The notes below the pieces were generated by a model. That model saw only the letters and a program-made list of their open reading frames with translations. It was not told where the DNA came from and did not search any database. The position numbers were made by a program, and so were the translations under genes. Shown here piece by piece: positions 38,659 to 51,606 of a DNA stretch of 64,000 bases; position 1 is the first letter of the stretch; every line of letters begins with the position of its first letter. The stretch covers positions 72,501-136,500 of the forward strand of contig CALSFV010000094.1 in the NCBI GenBank assembly GCA_943737045.1, read 5' to 3'. Source of the stretch: Parapristionchus giblindavisi (Eukaryota; Nematoda; Chromadorea; Rhabditida; Diplogasteridae).

Positions 38659-39998
38659 GGTATCGATGAAAAATGAATTTTTCTGTTTTATGTGTGATAA
38701 TTACAGGCTACATGAGTGAAGTACACTGGTACTTGGAAATTCTTTCTAATTGAAAATTGGCTTCAGGGGGTGACCACACAACGGTTTGGCGCCTTTTCCT
38801 AAAAAGTTTATTTCGAATCCAATCGATGCGGGAGTGGGCGCAATGCACTCCTTGGGTAATTCTAAGAAACTATTGTCTAAGTGAGTTTTTCGATCAACGG
38901 TCAACGAAGGCTGGAATTGGGAATTTTCGAAAAAAATTTCACATTTAATTAATTTTCACTATTTCACTATAACAAGCCTACAACTTTTTATTTGCTCAAT
39001 CGCTTCTGCATATCATATCACATCTTCAGTTTGAAAATCATAATTTAAAAAAAATACGTATAATACGAAAAAATCATTTTTATAACGAAAATCGTAATTA
39101 TGGTGTGCACCTACAGTAATCCATAATCGGTTAATTTGGAAATTTAGTAGTTTTAAACATATTTCACCGCTGTTCTTGACATGACTGAGGTATATAACTA
39201 CTCCACGTCTTCGGAGTGCACCTGCACGGTTCAGTGCTGGTCAATATTTTATGATATTTTGGTTTTTCAGCAATAACTTTCTTCAAAGTCAACCGTTTCT
39301 CTTCATTTTTTAGTATGTTTGTATAGATTATACTATGGTATAGTGATCCAATTTTTATCGATTATGGATAACAAACAACGAAATATCAATTTACGAAAAA
39401 TATCAATTTTCAGCGAAATCAGCACCTGGGAATAGGTGCACTCCGAAGACGAGGCGTAGTCGTATACTTCAGTCATGTCAAGAACAGCGGTGAAATATGT
39501 TTAAAACTACCAAATTTCCAAATTAACCGATTATGGATTACTGTAGGTGCACACCATAATTACGATTTTCGTTATAAAAACGATTTTTTCGTATTATACG
39601 TATTTTTTTTAAATTATGATTTTCAAACTGAAGATGTGATATGATATGCAGAAGCGATTGAGCAAATAAAAAGTTGTAGGCTTGTTATAGTGAAATAGTG
39701 AAAATTAATTAAATGTGAAATTTTTTTCGAAAATTCCCAATTCCAGCCTTCGTTGACCGTTGATCGAAAAACTCACCTAGACAATATTTTCTTAGAATTA
39801 CCCAAGGAGTGCATTGTGCCCACTCCCGCATCGATTGGATTCGAAATAAACTTTTTAGGAAAAGGCGCCAAACCGTTGTGTGGTCACCCCCTGAAACGAA
39901 TTTTCAATTGGAAGCAATTTCCAAGTACCAATGTACTTCAATCATGGAGCCTGTAATTATCACACATAAAACAGGAAAATTCATTTTTCATCGATACC
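38659..39998. mobile_element. Second long foldback element with ~565-bp arms
   Basis: The left arm 38659-39223 is nearly an exact reverse complement of the right arm 39434-39998. Outer ends are GGTATCGATGAAAAATGAAT and its complement; inner ends are CGTCTTCGGAGTGCACCT and AGGTGCACTCCGAAGACG. The loop is 210 bp, and part of it resembles ~955-1030 in reverse complement. No transposase. Mismatches are few, so it looks younger than the element at 34572. Confidence 0.9.
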
Positions 39999-42501
39999 TC
40001 ACATATGTCGATTTTCTAAGATAGCGTGATATAGCCAGGCGCACAGCATTGATTCCCCTTCCCCGGTTTGCGCAGTCTTTCCCACAGCAAGTCCATCTAT
40101 CTATCAACTAAACAACTATATAAACTATAAAAAATACAAACTATGTTCAACTAGACAAGAAAAAAGGTAAATGTATTGAAATTTTTTTTTTGAAAAAAAA
40201 ATTATCTTATAACTCCCGCTTTACGTATACATATATTGTCGTTGATCATACATTACAATTGATTATATTCGAAGTAATATAAAATGTATTGTACCAAATA
40301 CTTTAATATTAATCAAATGAACCCATATAATCCTGACTCACGAGCAGCTGGGTTATATAATGTACGGCTGAGAACCTGAAATTAATCAATATTTATTGAT
40401 AATAACTGATAGACTAACAGATCGATATAGTATCACTCATCAAATATTTCAATCGACTACATAGTAATATTGTTTCCAAAGATTAATTTACGAGTTAATA
40501 TAACAAGGCTATGAATAGGAGGAAAAGAAGAGACTCTTCATTATTTGATTATCTTAATAAGATGGTATACATTATAATAATGGGATGTAGTAGGAGGAAT
40601 TATGATCGAGAATGTTTGATATGTCTGTCTATCGTCTCATATGAGAAGAGTAATCGTGAACACTTGAGATACCGTTATGTATTCATTCATGTATATTCTC
40701 TTCTATCTGCTCATTCTTCTCAATTCGATGACTATCTTAGTGGACATATACACATACGATTCATACTTCAATATATTCTATTCATTCTCCTTCTAATACT
40801 ATTTAACCTCTCAATATACACTCCTTCCATCCTCACTATATCCCTTACTTATATACCATAGTAAATTTATTTCAACAGAGAAACTTTTTTGATCTTAGAC
40901 TCTTTACTTTGCCTATATAGAAGACATTGACAGGTTTGTAAACTCTCATTCGTTTCTTCCTTTTTCCCCTCTTAAGCTATTACCTAATATCCCTCATCTC
41001 ATCTTTAAATGCACTACTATTCTTTTCCTTCACTTTACTACTATGTCAAACCAACATCAATATTATAAATGAACAATCTACACTACTCATATCTATCGTT
41101 CCAATCATACTCACCCTTATTTTATTTACTTTTTAATTGTTATTTAGTTATTTAACACAGTTTATCATAGATCTAAGTTTATGGAAGGTCCCCATCGTTC
41201 CAATAAATGTTGCGATATTAACAATCTACGCTAATATCGAAACTGATCGAGCTTTAATTAGTTGCCTTATTGACTATTAATATTTCTTCCCAGAATGCTA
41301 CTTTCATTTACTTTGGCATAGTTTATTCAAGTGTGAAATCCATTAGACTATGAGATCCTTTGTTTTCCTCTTTACCATCTCATTTCAGATCTATCTCATC
41401 ATTCACTCATTCTTTCTTAAGAATTCGATCAAGAGTATGTATTAAAAGGGTCATGTCCTTATGAGAACAAATACATCATTGTATACAATATATGCTTCTC
41501 TTTTCTTTATATGGTCAATTCATCTTATGTACTCTCTTCTTTTCTTCTTCTTCTTCTTCTTCTTCATATAGATATAATATACTTGTCATTCCCATTGCGT
41601 CCATTTCATCTTTTCTATCTCAGATTCTTCAATTCATAATGTACTCCATACTTCAATTCTTAGATATCTAATCAATCTCATCTTCTTACTCATTCATAGA
41701 GAATCTAACTATGGCACAACTATGATCTGCACATAGCTCCTTTTTTTATAACATTACATAATTATGGTGTTCGCCATTCGTGGGCAATCTTTGTCTTTGG
41801 AAATTAAAATCGGGAGGGTCGGACGCAAACATTTTCCAGTCAATTTTGAATTGTGCTAAATCGTTTTCATTTTGAGTGAATTTTGGCAAAATCGGGTGGG
41901 TTGGCTACCAAATTCGAAATCGAAATCGATAACCGAAATCGCTTAAGCGACGGAACTCCATCACTCCCTTATTGCTTCATTCATTCATTATTCTTGCTTT
42001 TAACTGATGGATAAATAAATAAATAAATAAATTCGGGTGGGACAGCAATGTCGCCCACGTATCGTGTTCACATTTTCTTTTCGTTGTTTATCCACAAGAT
42101 TTGTCGTAGCCCAAGTACTAGACTTATCCGATGATTTCTTGAGGGGTCCGTCTTCAGGCCGCAGAATTAGACGCATACATTAGCACCGACAGGTACCCTG
42201 TAAAATTATGGCTTTTCGAAAATTGTGCAGAATGCTCCCCAGTATAAAAAAATAACGTATATGTGAAATTTTAAAAAATTTACCGCCTCCTGTAAGAAAA
42301 ACCCTTTTGTATTACAATTTTCATTTGGGATGCCCCCAACCCCGGTAAAATCGAGTTCCATTCTCCGTCCATATATGATCAGACCAGGTAAGTCCCATGG
42401 AAGATTAAAAGAAGAATATAAGTAAATATGAAGTGCATTTACCTTTTCCATATTCATTCATTCCCTTTTTCACTACCGATTCATCTTACCTCTATCTAAC
42501 T
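39999..42501. other. Noncoding region upstream of the Prospero duplication
   Basis: No confident exons. A 116-codon open frame at 40511-40861 has no recognisable family. Holds a (CTT)n run at 41539-41566, dispersed repeat copy 2 at 41770-42065 with a short (AAAT)n, and at about 42190-42385 a copy of the older repeat that flanks the mariner in mcm-6. Confidence 0.45.
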
Positions 42502-45500
42502 ATTCTATGAGAATAAAGACAAGTGACTAAATAATTCATACTAACCCTTTCTGAGTAGGACGGATAAGTAAGATTGATGAGTCTATTCTAATGATTCTTT
42601 AGAATCTATTTCTCATTAGCAAAACATGATCGTCAATCCTTAGAGATACCGTAATCCATTGGATCCTTTCTTTAGTTGGCTATATTGATATTGATCCCTA
42701 AGTATCCTCAGGCGAATGAATATTGGATAGATATATAGATAGAAAGAAGAATGTCATCTCGATCTATTGTGAAGAGAGATATGAGAGATAGACATAGTGT
42801 TAGTATTAACATGAGATTGAGAATAGTACAGCTATGTTGAGTCTGTATAATGAAGGGTCATGAATACAAGAGATGAGCATAGAGTACGATAGATAGATGG
42901 AAGATGAAGAGAGCGGTGTCTCTCATTCATTCCAGATTAGAGAGAAAGAGAATAGAGAATAGAGAATAGATCAACTATGCACCTCACTACCTTTCAATCC
43001 TTTGAATTAGACCTACTTCCGATCCTTGATTGAATACTACCTAGCTATACTGTACAATACTGCTATTTGAGGGTCATCTATGAGACCTCATTCCCTTTTT
43101 TATTCAATAAATGCTCCTTCTAATTAATCATCTACAAGTGACTTCCATAAAGGGGAAAAGATACAAAACAAATAGAGTATACTGGACCATCTCCTACTCC
43201 TTTCCTTCATTTTATCACATATGAATGCATCTTGCCATATCTTTAACCACTCTAAAGCCACTATTCCCGTACAATATTCATCTATAAACCATTTGTGAAT
43301 GCATTGGTCCCCATTGTTTTCTTCGACTCACTTAGGCCACAGAGTACCATTTCAATTGGAAAGATGTATCTTCCATCTTCCATCTTCCATACCATCGTAT
43401 CTCCTTTTCATTCCCCAAATCTACTTGAGAAGCTTCTCCGTTAATGAATACTTAGTGAATTCACAAAGAGATACAAAGATTCAATAATCCAAAGTACTAC
43501 TACTGAGTGATTGTACATTATTTATTGACCTCCATCTAGCACCGTTACCTATCTACCTTCTAAATCCTCCCCTTCCATTATATATCCGATCCACCCTATG
43601 TTAAATAGCTTTCTCACTTGACTCCATCTCCCCTCATTACCGTTGACTTCCTTTCACATCTCATATCCTCCTCTTCCCTTAACTACTGCTTCTCATCCTC
43701 GAAGAGAAAGTCACTAGACAATCAATTTAGATGGAGGAATAGAATGAGATGACTGTTTATTGTAACATGATACAATCATCTCTTCACTACCCTTCATTCA
43801 CTAGCAACAGGTGAGAAAACGATGCACCTTCTCTCCCTATCCATCCATCCATCCCTCTCTCTATCCTATCCAATAGCCTAAAGATAAGGTCAAGCTTCAT
43901 CTCATTCCGAATCAATACTCTATTTCATCAATTCTATTTCCATCTCACAGTAATTAGATAGAGGAATAGTTCATCTCAATCATATCCTAATAGTACAATG
44001 TGGTTCTTAGCTGGTCCCTACAAAGGTGTCGGCAATTAAGCAAATGAGTAGGTAGAGGGGAGGAGTGAATGCATGTAGTGACAGACAATACAAACATTCA
44101 CTGATTGCTAAGGTCATCCTTATAGATAGATAGACATTAACAATGTAGTTATCCCCTCAAATTAGCCATTTACAAGTAAATTCGCGCCTCGGTCTATCAT
44201 TCCAAGGCCAATGAGGGTAACTGAGAGTGGGGTAGAATGAGGTAGTAGAGAGAATGAACAAGGAAAGATAGACGATCCCTCGTATACTAAATTCGTAGAT
44301 CTCTCATCCTTCATCCGTCTTCTCTCAATAGTGAATCTCTTCTCTTCTACCAGAGACAGATAATAGCACTTATTGGTTGACCCCGATAACCTACCAGATA
44401 GAAGAGTAATCTATCCAATGTCGATAGACAAGGAAATGAGAGGTACAATAATCTGAAATGCCTTTCATTCTCAGTGAGACCAGACAATTCATCAGTCTTT
44501 GTCGGTAGATGTAAGAATGAATTGAAAGCCTAGAAATACAAATGGCGGTGTGCATACATAGGCATATAAGGAACAGCTGTACAGTAAGCAGTACATTTAC
44601 AAGGCCACTGTACTGACTCCTATCCAGATCTGTCTACATCTATCTATCTACCGTTATTACCTAATACTCGATGCGGGAAAGAGCAATAGCTTGACAATCT
44701 CTTCTATTCCTCTATTCATTCACTACTCTAATCCACAGCCTCCCTTCCTATTCCCATCTCTTCATCATACATAATAAGCGATGCACAGGTATTTCCGGTT
44801 CTCTACGGTATTCACCCACCTCATCCTTTCTCTACGAGAGTCGCCCGTTATACTGAGTATGACATAAAAGATGAACTACCTATTCTATCCCAATATATCC
44901 ATTTCTCTTATTCACATCTACCGTATCCATTCATACAATGAAAGAGATGGTACTATGAGTGGTAACAATAGTTATCATAGTCATCCTGAGTTCATTGCTT
45001 TTGTGTCTAATTCGATCCCAAGAGAAGATGAGAATGGAATTGAGACTTAATAAGACGAGCCATTCATTTATTCATTCAGTCATAGTGAGAGGGAAAGTGA
45101 TCTTAAGTGAGGTAATAGTAAGAAAGTATCATCGATTCACTCGATATATCAATCTGTCATTGTCCTTTCGATACGCTCTCTGACTACTCTAATTGTATGA
45201 GCATCAATAGGAATAGCATAGAGACAGACCATCACTTCTATTCCATCTTCATTTCTCCTTCCAATATCTCTCCCTCTACCCTTTCCAGCCTCCTTTCAAT
45301 CCGCTTGGCCTTTCCCAACTTAGCCCCAACGAGCACATAATATTTTATGCCTATCTGTATTCTTCCTTACATGCCTCCTTTATCAACCATTTCGCATTTC
45401 TTTTGCTCATCTCCTCATTCTTCTTATTCTCTCTAATTCATTTCATCTCATCTCGTCTTCATTTCCCTTCCTCAATTCCTTAAACCAAATTTATCGGTTA

Positions 45501-48500
45501 CTTTATAGTCCACATGAGACCAATTGGTCCTATCCTCTTGTAGACACTTCTACATCTTACTCCTCCTCCTCCTCCTTTTGCTTGTCTAATCATCCATGAC
45601 CCCATACATCTCATATCCTCCCCAGTCTCATAATAATAGGTGAGTTATTAGAGCCAGCTTCTTCTCATAAAACACACCGCCTTAGGATATTATGGTATAT
45701 CTATATTGATGAGCCTTTCCTTTACGGTCTTCCATTATAGTTAGTGTATACTAAATAGAGTCTAGATAGTGAAATGAGATCCACCTGTCCCTTTCTTTCT
45801 ATCAATCTTATGCTACTGTTTAGAAGAGAGTGAAATGAGGAGAGTTGAGACAGTTAACATATCCAATCGTTAGTTTATACATTGACCGTTTACTTGCCAG
45901 CTCCCACTCTTTCCCCATTGGTACATAAATTGAGATGGATAGATACTTTGTCTTCAAGTGAATAAAGAGTTGGAAAGGGGAAGGATGGGCTAGTGGGAGA
46001 TGAGATGAGAGAAAGAGAGAAGAGAAGACTTGCAATTCTCTCCTCTCGAGTCGTCGTTTCCGCTTCACATCCGAAGATGGAAAGTATTTGCTTAGGGATG
46101 GAAGAAACATAGGATAGTAAGAGTACTTCTCATCACTTACTTACCTCTTTCATTCATGCACATAACCTCAGTATGGCTTTATGATCAATCATGCGCTCCC
46201 TCTATCTACTCCTATCCTAATTATTACTCCCTCCCCTTCATTTTCAATGAACCCCACCTGGGCGGTTGCTCCTTTGTCCTTAGAGACAAATCGCACACCG
46301 GAAGAGCCTTAGCTCTCTTTTTCATCCTTATTAGCAGATGTTCATTCTCATTTTCATACTCCTCCCATATATTCACATTGTATATCTCATCTCAGGTCAC
46401 CTACATTATCCTCAATTGAGAATGTATGAAAAGAGCATTTCTTAGATCATCTTAGTAAACGTTGAGGACATCTTAGAAAACGGTAGTGAAAGAGAGAATG
46501 TACGTTGATTGGCCTAGAGAGAGAAAGAGGGGGAGAATTGGCTCCACCCCTCAACTCTTCCGTCTCGCTCCTCCTCCTTTCTTCCTTCTTCTATTCCAAG
46601 TAGTTCTCCTTACTCTTCCTACATGAATCACTACGGTATCTTTTTCTTTAAGTTCATCTTCTACTATCTATCATATAATATCTTGTTCGTTCATTCTTCA
46701 CTCACCTTACATCTTCTCATAGTCATCATCTTCTCACTAAAAGCTCAGATACAATTCCCATGGGTGCCTATCTATCTAACACTTCTTTCTTCTCCTTCTC
46801 ATCATTTTCGTATTTGTTCATTCTAAGATCATTACTACCATCCACCATTTACTATATAGTTATATGTTCATCGATCTACATGATTCATCATGGTTTATCT
46901 CCTTTCCGTTCTTCTCTCAATTCTTTCCCCGTCTGGTACCTCTTCCATCTCCGGTATCTCCTGTCTATCTCTTGCTCTTCTCCCTCAGAGAACAAGGGCG
47001 GAGCAACTGACTGAGAGAGGTACTCTCTCTAATATCTCTCTATCTATTCTCTCGCCCACCTTTCCTTCCTACAGTACCCAGTACCTTCCATTCCATCTCA
47101 TATCTATCTATCATCTATCTATCCTCTCTAGTATAGATGGATAGTAGCTGCCAGATTGATCATTTCCTTCATTGAACCATCTCATATTCCCTCATTCATA
47201 CAAAGAGGCCATTCAATATCCATCTACTGTAGTCTCTACATATCAATATTGCTAAGATTGCTTTCAATTGCACAGCTTGACATCTTCTCTATAGCTCACT
47301 CCATATCCATATCGTATCTCGTCCTTATTCTTTCCATTCCTCCATTATATCTCTGATTCTTCTCCTGTGTGATTCATCGCACAAGAAGCAAGCATCTGCA
47401 GTCGTGTCAATAGAAGAGCTATCCCTTCTTCTTCCTCTTCTTCCATATCCATTTCTTGATATCAATTCTCTTCTTTGAGTAGATGTCTTCGGGAGGAGCT
47501 CTTCCACCGACTTCATTCAATCACTTTGGATATCTCTTCAACCCCCAACCTCATTTTTTCACTCCCAATCAACAACGGATCAAGATGAAGAGACAGAGAC
47601 AGAGGGTCGATGCGGGAGAACCTCGTAATTCATATCAAGTGAGTCATTCCGTCAATAACATATTCCATTATTAACATATTCATCCATTCAGCAACCTCGA
47701 GTTCCTCAGAAACTAGAGAGTGCAACAAAGACGATAGAACAAGCAGCCACAGCTACTCCACTTAATGTTACCCAACTTTTTCCTTCTCTTCCGTGGCTAC
47801 AAGCATCTACTGAGGCGGAATCGGAAAGCAAGTCAGATCTCTTACAGGTCCTCAATTTTATTCCCTTCATTCTCATACACTTGTGCAGAGAACTCTTAGC
47901 ATATTAAACAGTCCATTGATAGGGTAGACGTAACGAGAAAGGGGGAGATTATATAGTGGATGAGTGAAGAGAAGAGGTCATGCATTCATTTCTAATCTCT
48001 TGTCCCTCTTCAGAAATTGAGACCGGAAGGAGCAGACAAAGAATCGACTGCCGATACTCAAGAGAATGAGGTATCGAACATTGTAATACAACTTAAAATG
48101 AATCATTCCATTAATTTATAGTCGCAAAGAGGCTTGGAAGATGCTCCTGTTAGTAATGCTAGTGGGGCAGAGTCAACCTCTTCTTCATCTTCCTCTTCTT
48201 CTAGAAGGAAAAGTTTCTTTCCTCAGAAGAATGCTAGTGAAGTATTCGATAAATCTAGTGATGGTTAGTTTGCTGAAAGTAATGATATGCAGTCCGATCA
48301 TTCCTCCATTAAAGATCTCTTGGATATGGAGGACGAGAGTGAATGGGGAGCTAAGGAAGATGAAGGAGAAGATGATAAAGAAGAGACTACTATAGAATTG
48401 AACAATCAATCCACTGGAAATAAGTTAAACGATATCATTGAAGCTCAAAAGAAATTCTATTCTAATTTCATCGAACAACACAACAAGATGACCAATGGGG

Positions 48501-48502
48501 TA
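42502..48502 (+). repeat. Segmental duplication, copy A (Prospero upstream region plus exons 1-5)
   Basis: Nearly identical to 51607-57600. By eye I found only five substitutions (42602, 43133, 43172, 47293 and 48122) and one 7-bp tandem-length difference near 43370 (an extra ATCTTCC here). About 4.98 kb is upstream noncoding DNA and about 1.02 kb covers coding exons 1-5 with introns. Similarity stops abruptly two bases into intron 5. Confidence 0.97.
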
Positions 48503-50944
48503 CGTTTATTGGTACAATCTATCATTATATAATTAAACATATAGAATCGTACATCAGAATATTTTAGAATGAACAGTCGAAAGGTCTCTCGAGTCTAGCA
48601 GCAACATTAAAAGAAGAGATAATGGCTTCAGTATCAGTATCCATTGATAAGATCATATCAGAATGGATGGCTAATCAAGCAAAGACAGATAGTGAAGCTA
48701 ATCGACCTATCTTCCCTCCTATTCCTTCTTCCATGTACCATTCAGCACAATCTGGTAATTGATTCGGGATTACTGTACTAGTTATATACATGAAATAACA
48801 AATATAAAATGATCATCTCCTTTTAGGTGGAATCTTCCCTCCTCCATTCAATCCTTTCATGGGAGCTCTCAATAACGTTCGAAAGGAGGAAATAGAAAGA
48901 CGAAAACGAAAGATGGAAACTCCATCTGTTCGTAGTAAAATGACTTGTTCTCCAACAGACAGAGATGGAACTCCATTAAGTGATAGAGGATTCTCTCCAA
49001 TGGTATACACATAAATATCCATATAGTCATATCATATCACTTTAATCCATTAAGATGTCTCGTTCAACTCCACTCTCATCATACTTCCCGGCTACAATGG
49101 TTGGCCATTCCATGTACGATGCAATGTGTGATTCACCCATGGATTCAGATGACAATGAAGATGATTCCCCATATGATCCCACTAAGCCACAAAGGTAATC
49201 AGATAATCAATTCATATTCTAACAAATACATCCTTCAGTGGACAAAATGTAAGGTTTCAGAAAAAATCGGGATTCCTTAGACCTCCAATCTGGGATTTTG
49301 CGGGACTCTTGAAATAGCAAAAGCAATACGAAAAAGTTTTTTTTAATAAAAAAATTAAAAGAGTTTTCTGAGTCATTGCGGAAAAGAACCCCCCCCCCCC
49401 CCTATCATTTATCCACTTGATCCATTCAGTTCTACACTTACTCCAATGCATCTTCGAAAGGCTAAACTAATGTTCTTCTATACTCGACAACCTAATTCAT
49501 CTCTACTCAAACAATATTTCCGTGATATTCGATTCAATAAGAACAACACTGCTCAACTAGTCAAATGGTTCTCCAACTTCCGGTATGTTCATTCAATCAA
49601 TGGTTAATTAATTGACTGTTCATTCTCACGCCTCCTCCCCTCCTTTCTTCTCTATCTCTCAATGGTGACAGATAGTTGTCAGATACAATGTCACCCCTGC
49701 TGTGCTATGATTGTGATGGAAGATAGAGGAAAAAGATAGGGATATCTTAGTCGTAGTGAGAACATAGACATCATCCAGTCCAAGGGGATATGCTTATCCA
49801 CAAGTAGAACAAGTATTTCATCTCTTGTCTCGGTACAGTAAGCAGCAAGAAATAGTTGACTACTAACTTATTCTCTTTTTCTTCATTCTTCCTCTTCTTT
49901 CTTCTTCCTCACTCACATCTCATTCTCTTCACTTCTACTTTCTCATTTTAATCCGATTTACCCCTCTCCAACTGGAAATACGAGCATACTTATTCATGAG
50001 CTAAGAATTAAAATACGGTATACAGTCACATTATTGATCAACCAAACAAAATTCTGAATCAATTGAGTGAAGCAATCCTTGTTTTGTTGTGAATATCATG
50101 ACTTATCCATTTATCACAATCAGTTGATTAGAACCTGAGTGCAAAACAAATAAAAACTATGATTAGTAGAGACATTAACTTGTGAAAAGTAGTAAAATAC
50201 ATTATGAATAACTATAAATCTGAATGAAGATGTTATCTAGAGAATGATAGATAGTATTCGTATACTGTAATCCTTCTTCATTCTACCCAATTCTCTTTTC
50301 TCTTTCGCTCTAAATCCCGTCATTCTCTTGTTTCTCTCCAAGTATAAGTAGTACCTGATGGAGAAAGAGAAATAGAGTAAGGATAGGATAGGAGAGAGTA
50401 CGGTATTGGAGGTTGGAAAGAGATGAGAAATGGAAGGAGATGAAGAGGGAGTACTAGAGTTTCGTAGAACAGGTGAGTATGAATGAATGAATCCATGACA
50501 AACAAAGAAAAGTCATTCCTTCATTCCAGAGAGTTCTTCTACAATCAAATGGACAAATATGGTAAACAAGCAGTGGCAGAAGGAATCAAGAGTAGAGATG
50601 ATATTATTATCACCAAGGAATCAGAGATATTCAAGCAATTGAATCAACATTATAATAGGAATAATCATATCGAGGTGAGGAATAATCTTACATTTCACAT
50701 TCTCATTTCCTCTCCATCTATCAGTTTCTATCTCTTAATATGGATTCTATTTCAGGTACCTGAACAATTCATGATAGTCATTCAAGAAACACTTCGACAG
50801 TTCTATGATGCTATTAAACAAGGAAAACATAATAAGTCATCTTGGAAGAAGGACATTTACAAGATTATAAACATATTAGATGACCCCATTCCCGAATTCT
50901 TTAAAGAAACTAACTTTTTTGATAATAAATTAGAGCAAGAGTGA
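47483..50944 (+). CDS. pros-1: Prospero homeobox transcription factor, copy A
   Basis: Sequence-specific transcription factor; Prospero/PROX proteins control neural, glial and tubular cell fates. Eleven exons: 47483-47638, 47692-47847, 48014-48070, 48122-48241, 48293-48500, 48568-48754, 48827-49002, 49053-49194, 49430-49582, 50530-50674, 50756-50944. The N-terminal half is Ser/Glu-rich with an acidic stretch (DEGEDDKEE). The atypical homeodomain begins [20 protein letters not shown] and its recognition helix is [11 protein letters not shown]. The fused Prospero domain includes [15 protein letters not shown] and [20 protein letters not shown]. Exons 1-5 lie in the duplicated block; exons 6-11 are unique. 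The intron splitting the homeodomain is 947 bp (50 bp in copy B), and intron 8 holds a run of 14 C. No frame damage. Orthology to pros-1 is shared with copy B. Confidence 0.93.
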
Positions 50945-51606
50945 TGCGAACTCAATGAGGAAGACATATCATTCATATTGTTTTATCATTTTATATTATT
51001 ATGTGCAATGTCCCCATTCCATGTGCCTAACCATTCACTTTAATCAAGAGACAAAACAAATGCTTTAATATAGAGTGCTACTATTATATTATGTCTGTAT
51101 GATGAGTATTACGCCTTTACAACATATTCAATTGGTTATTTACTAGACGTTAACGAAGTCCATTCCATCCATCTGTGATTTGAAAGAGATACATAATAAG
51201 ATGAGGATAAATATGTCCTCATTCAACCATATTCTTTATTGTATTGTCATGAACATGTAATGATTATGGAAGACTCCATGATTAGATATTCTGTTCTCCA
51301 CTATTAATCTGACCTATACATGGTAGCATCATTCAAGTGCAGTCAACTGAACTCAGAGACACAACCATTATCTGTTATTCATATATCCGAATACAGTTAC
51401 AGTCTAAGCCACTATTTGAAGAACTTAATATATTTATCTATCCATCATTGTGTGTATATTATATAGTAGAAGTGCCTCCTGAACAATTAAAGAGGAAGAT
51501 AAAGAGAAGAGAGAAGAAGAAAGAGAAGGAGAAATGAAGATGTGACCAATTCAAACAATATCTTACATCATCCATCCTTAATTCTTCCATCTCTTTCATC
51601 ATTATC
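50945..51606. other. Spacer between Prospero copy A and the second duplicated block
   Basis: 3' UTR of copy A, then AT-rich sequence. A short frame at 51469-51537 (EVPPEQLKRKIKRREKKKEK after a TATATAG) slightly recalls the start of Prospero exon 11 but diverges at once; not called. Confidence 0.4.

Noticed and set aside
40511..40861. A 116-codon plus-strand open frame upstream of the Prospero block
   Set aside because: No recognisable domain, no supporting exons around it and composition typical of the region.
44959..47356. Several 60-96-codon open frames upstream of Prospero copy A, repeated at 54057-56454
   Set aside because: Their presence in both copies only reflects the recent duplication. 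They overlap on both strands in C/T-rich DNA, have no family resemblance and no clear splice context.
48141..48395. A plus-strand open frame overlapping Prospero exons 4 and 5 in another frame
   Set aside because: It ignores the 51-nt intron at 48242-48292 and is out of frame with the Prospero reading.
51469..51537. EVPPEQLKRKIKRREKKKEK, slightly like the start of Prospero exon 11
   Set aside because: Similarity is limited to a few residues (EVP-EQ) and then becomes a simple Lys/Glu repeat. Could be a decayed exon fragment but cannot be supported.
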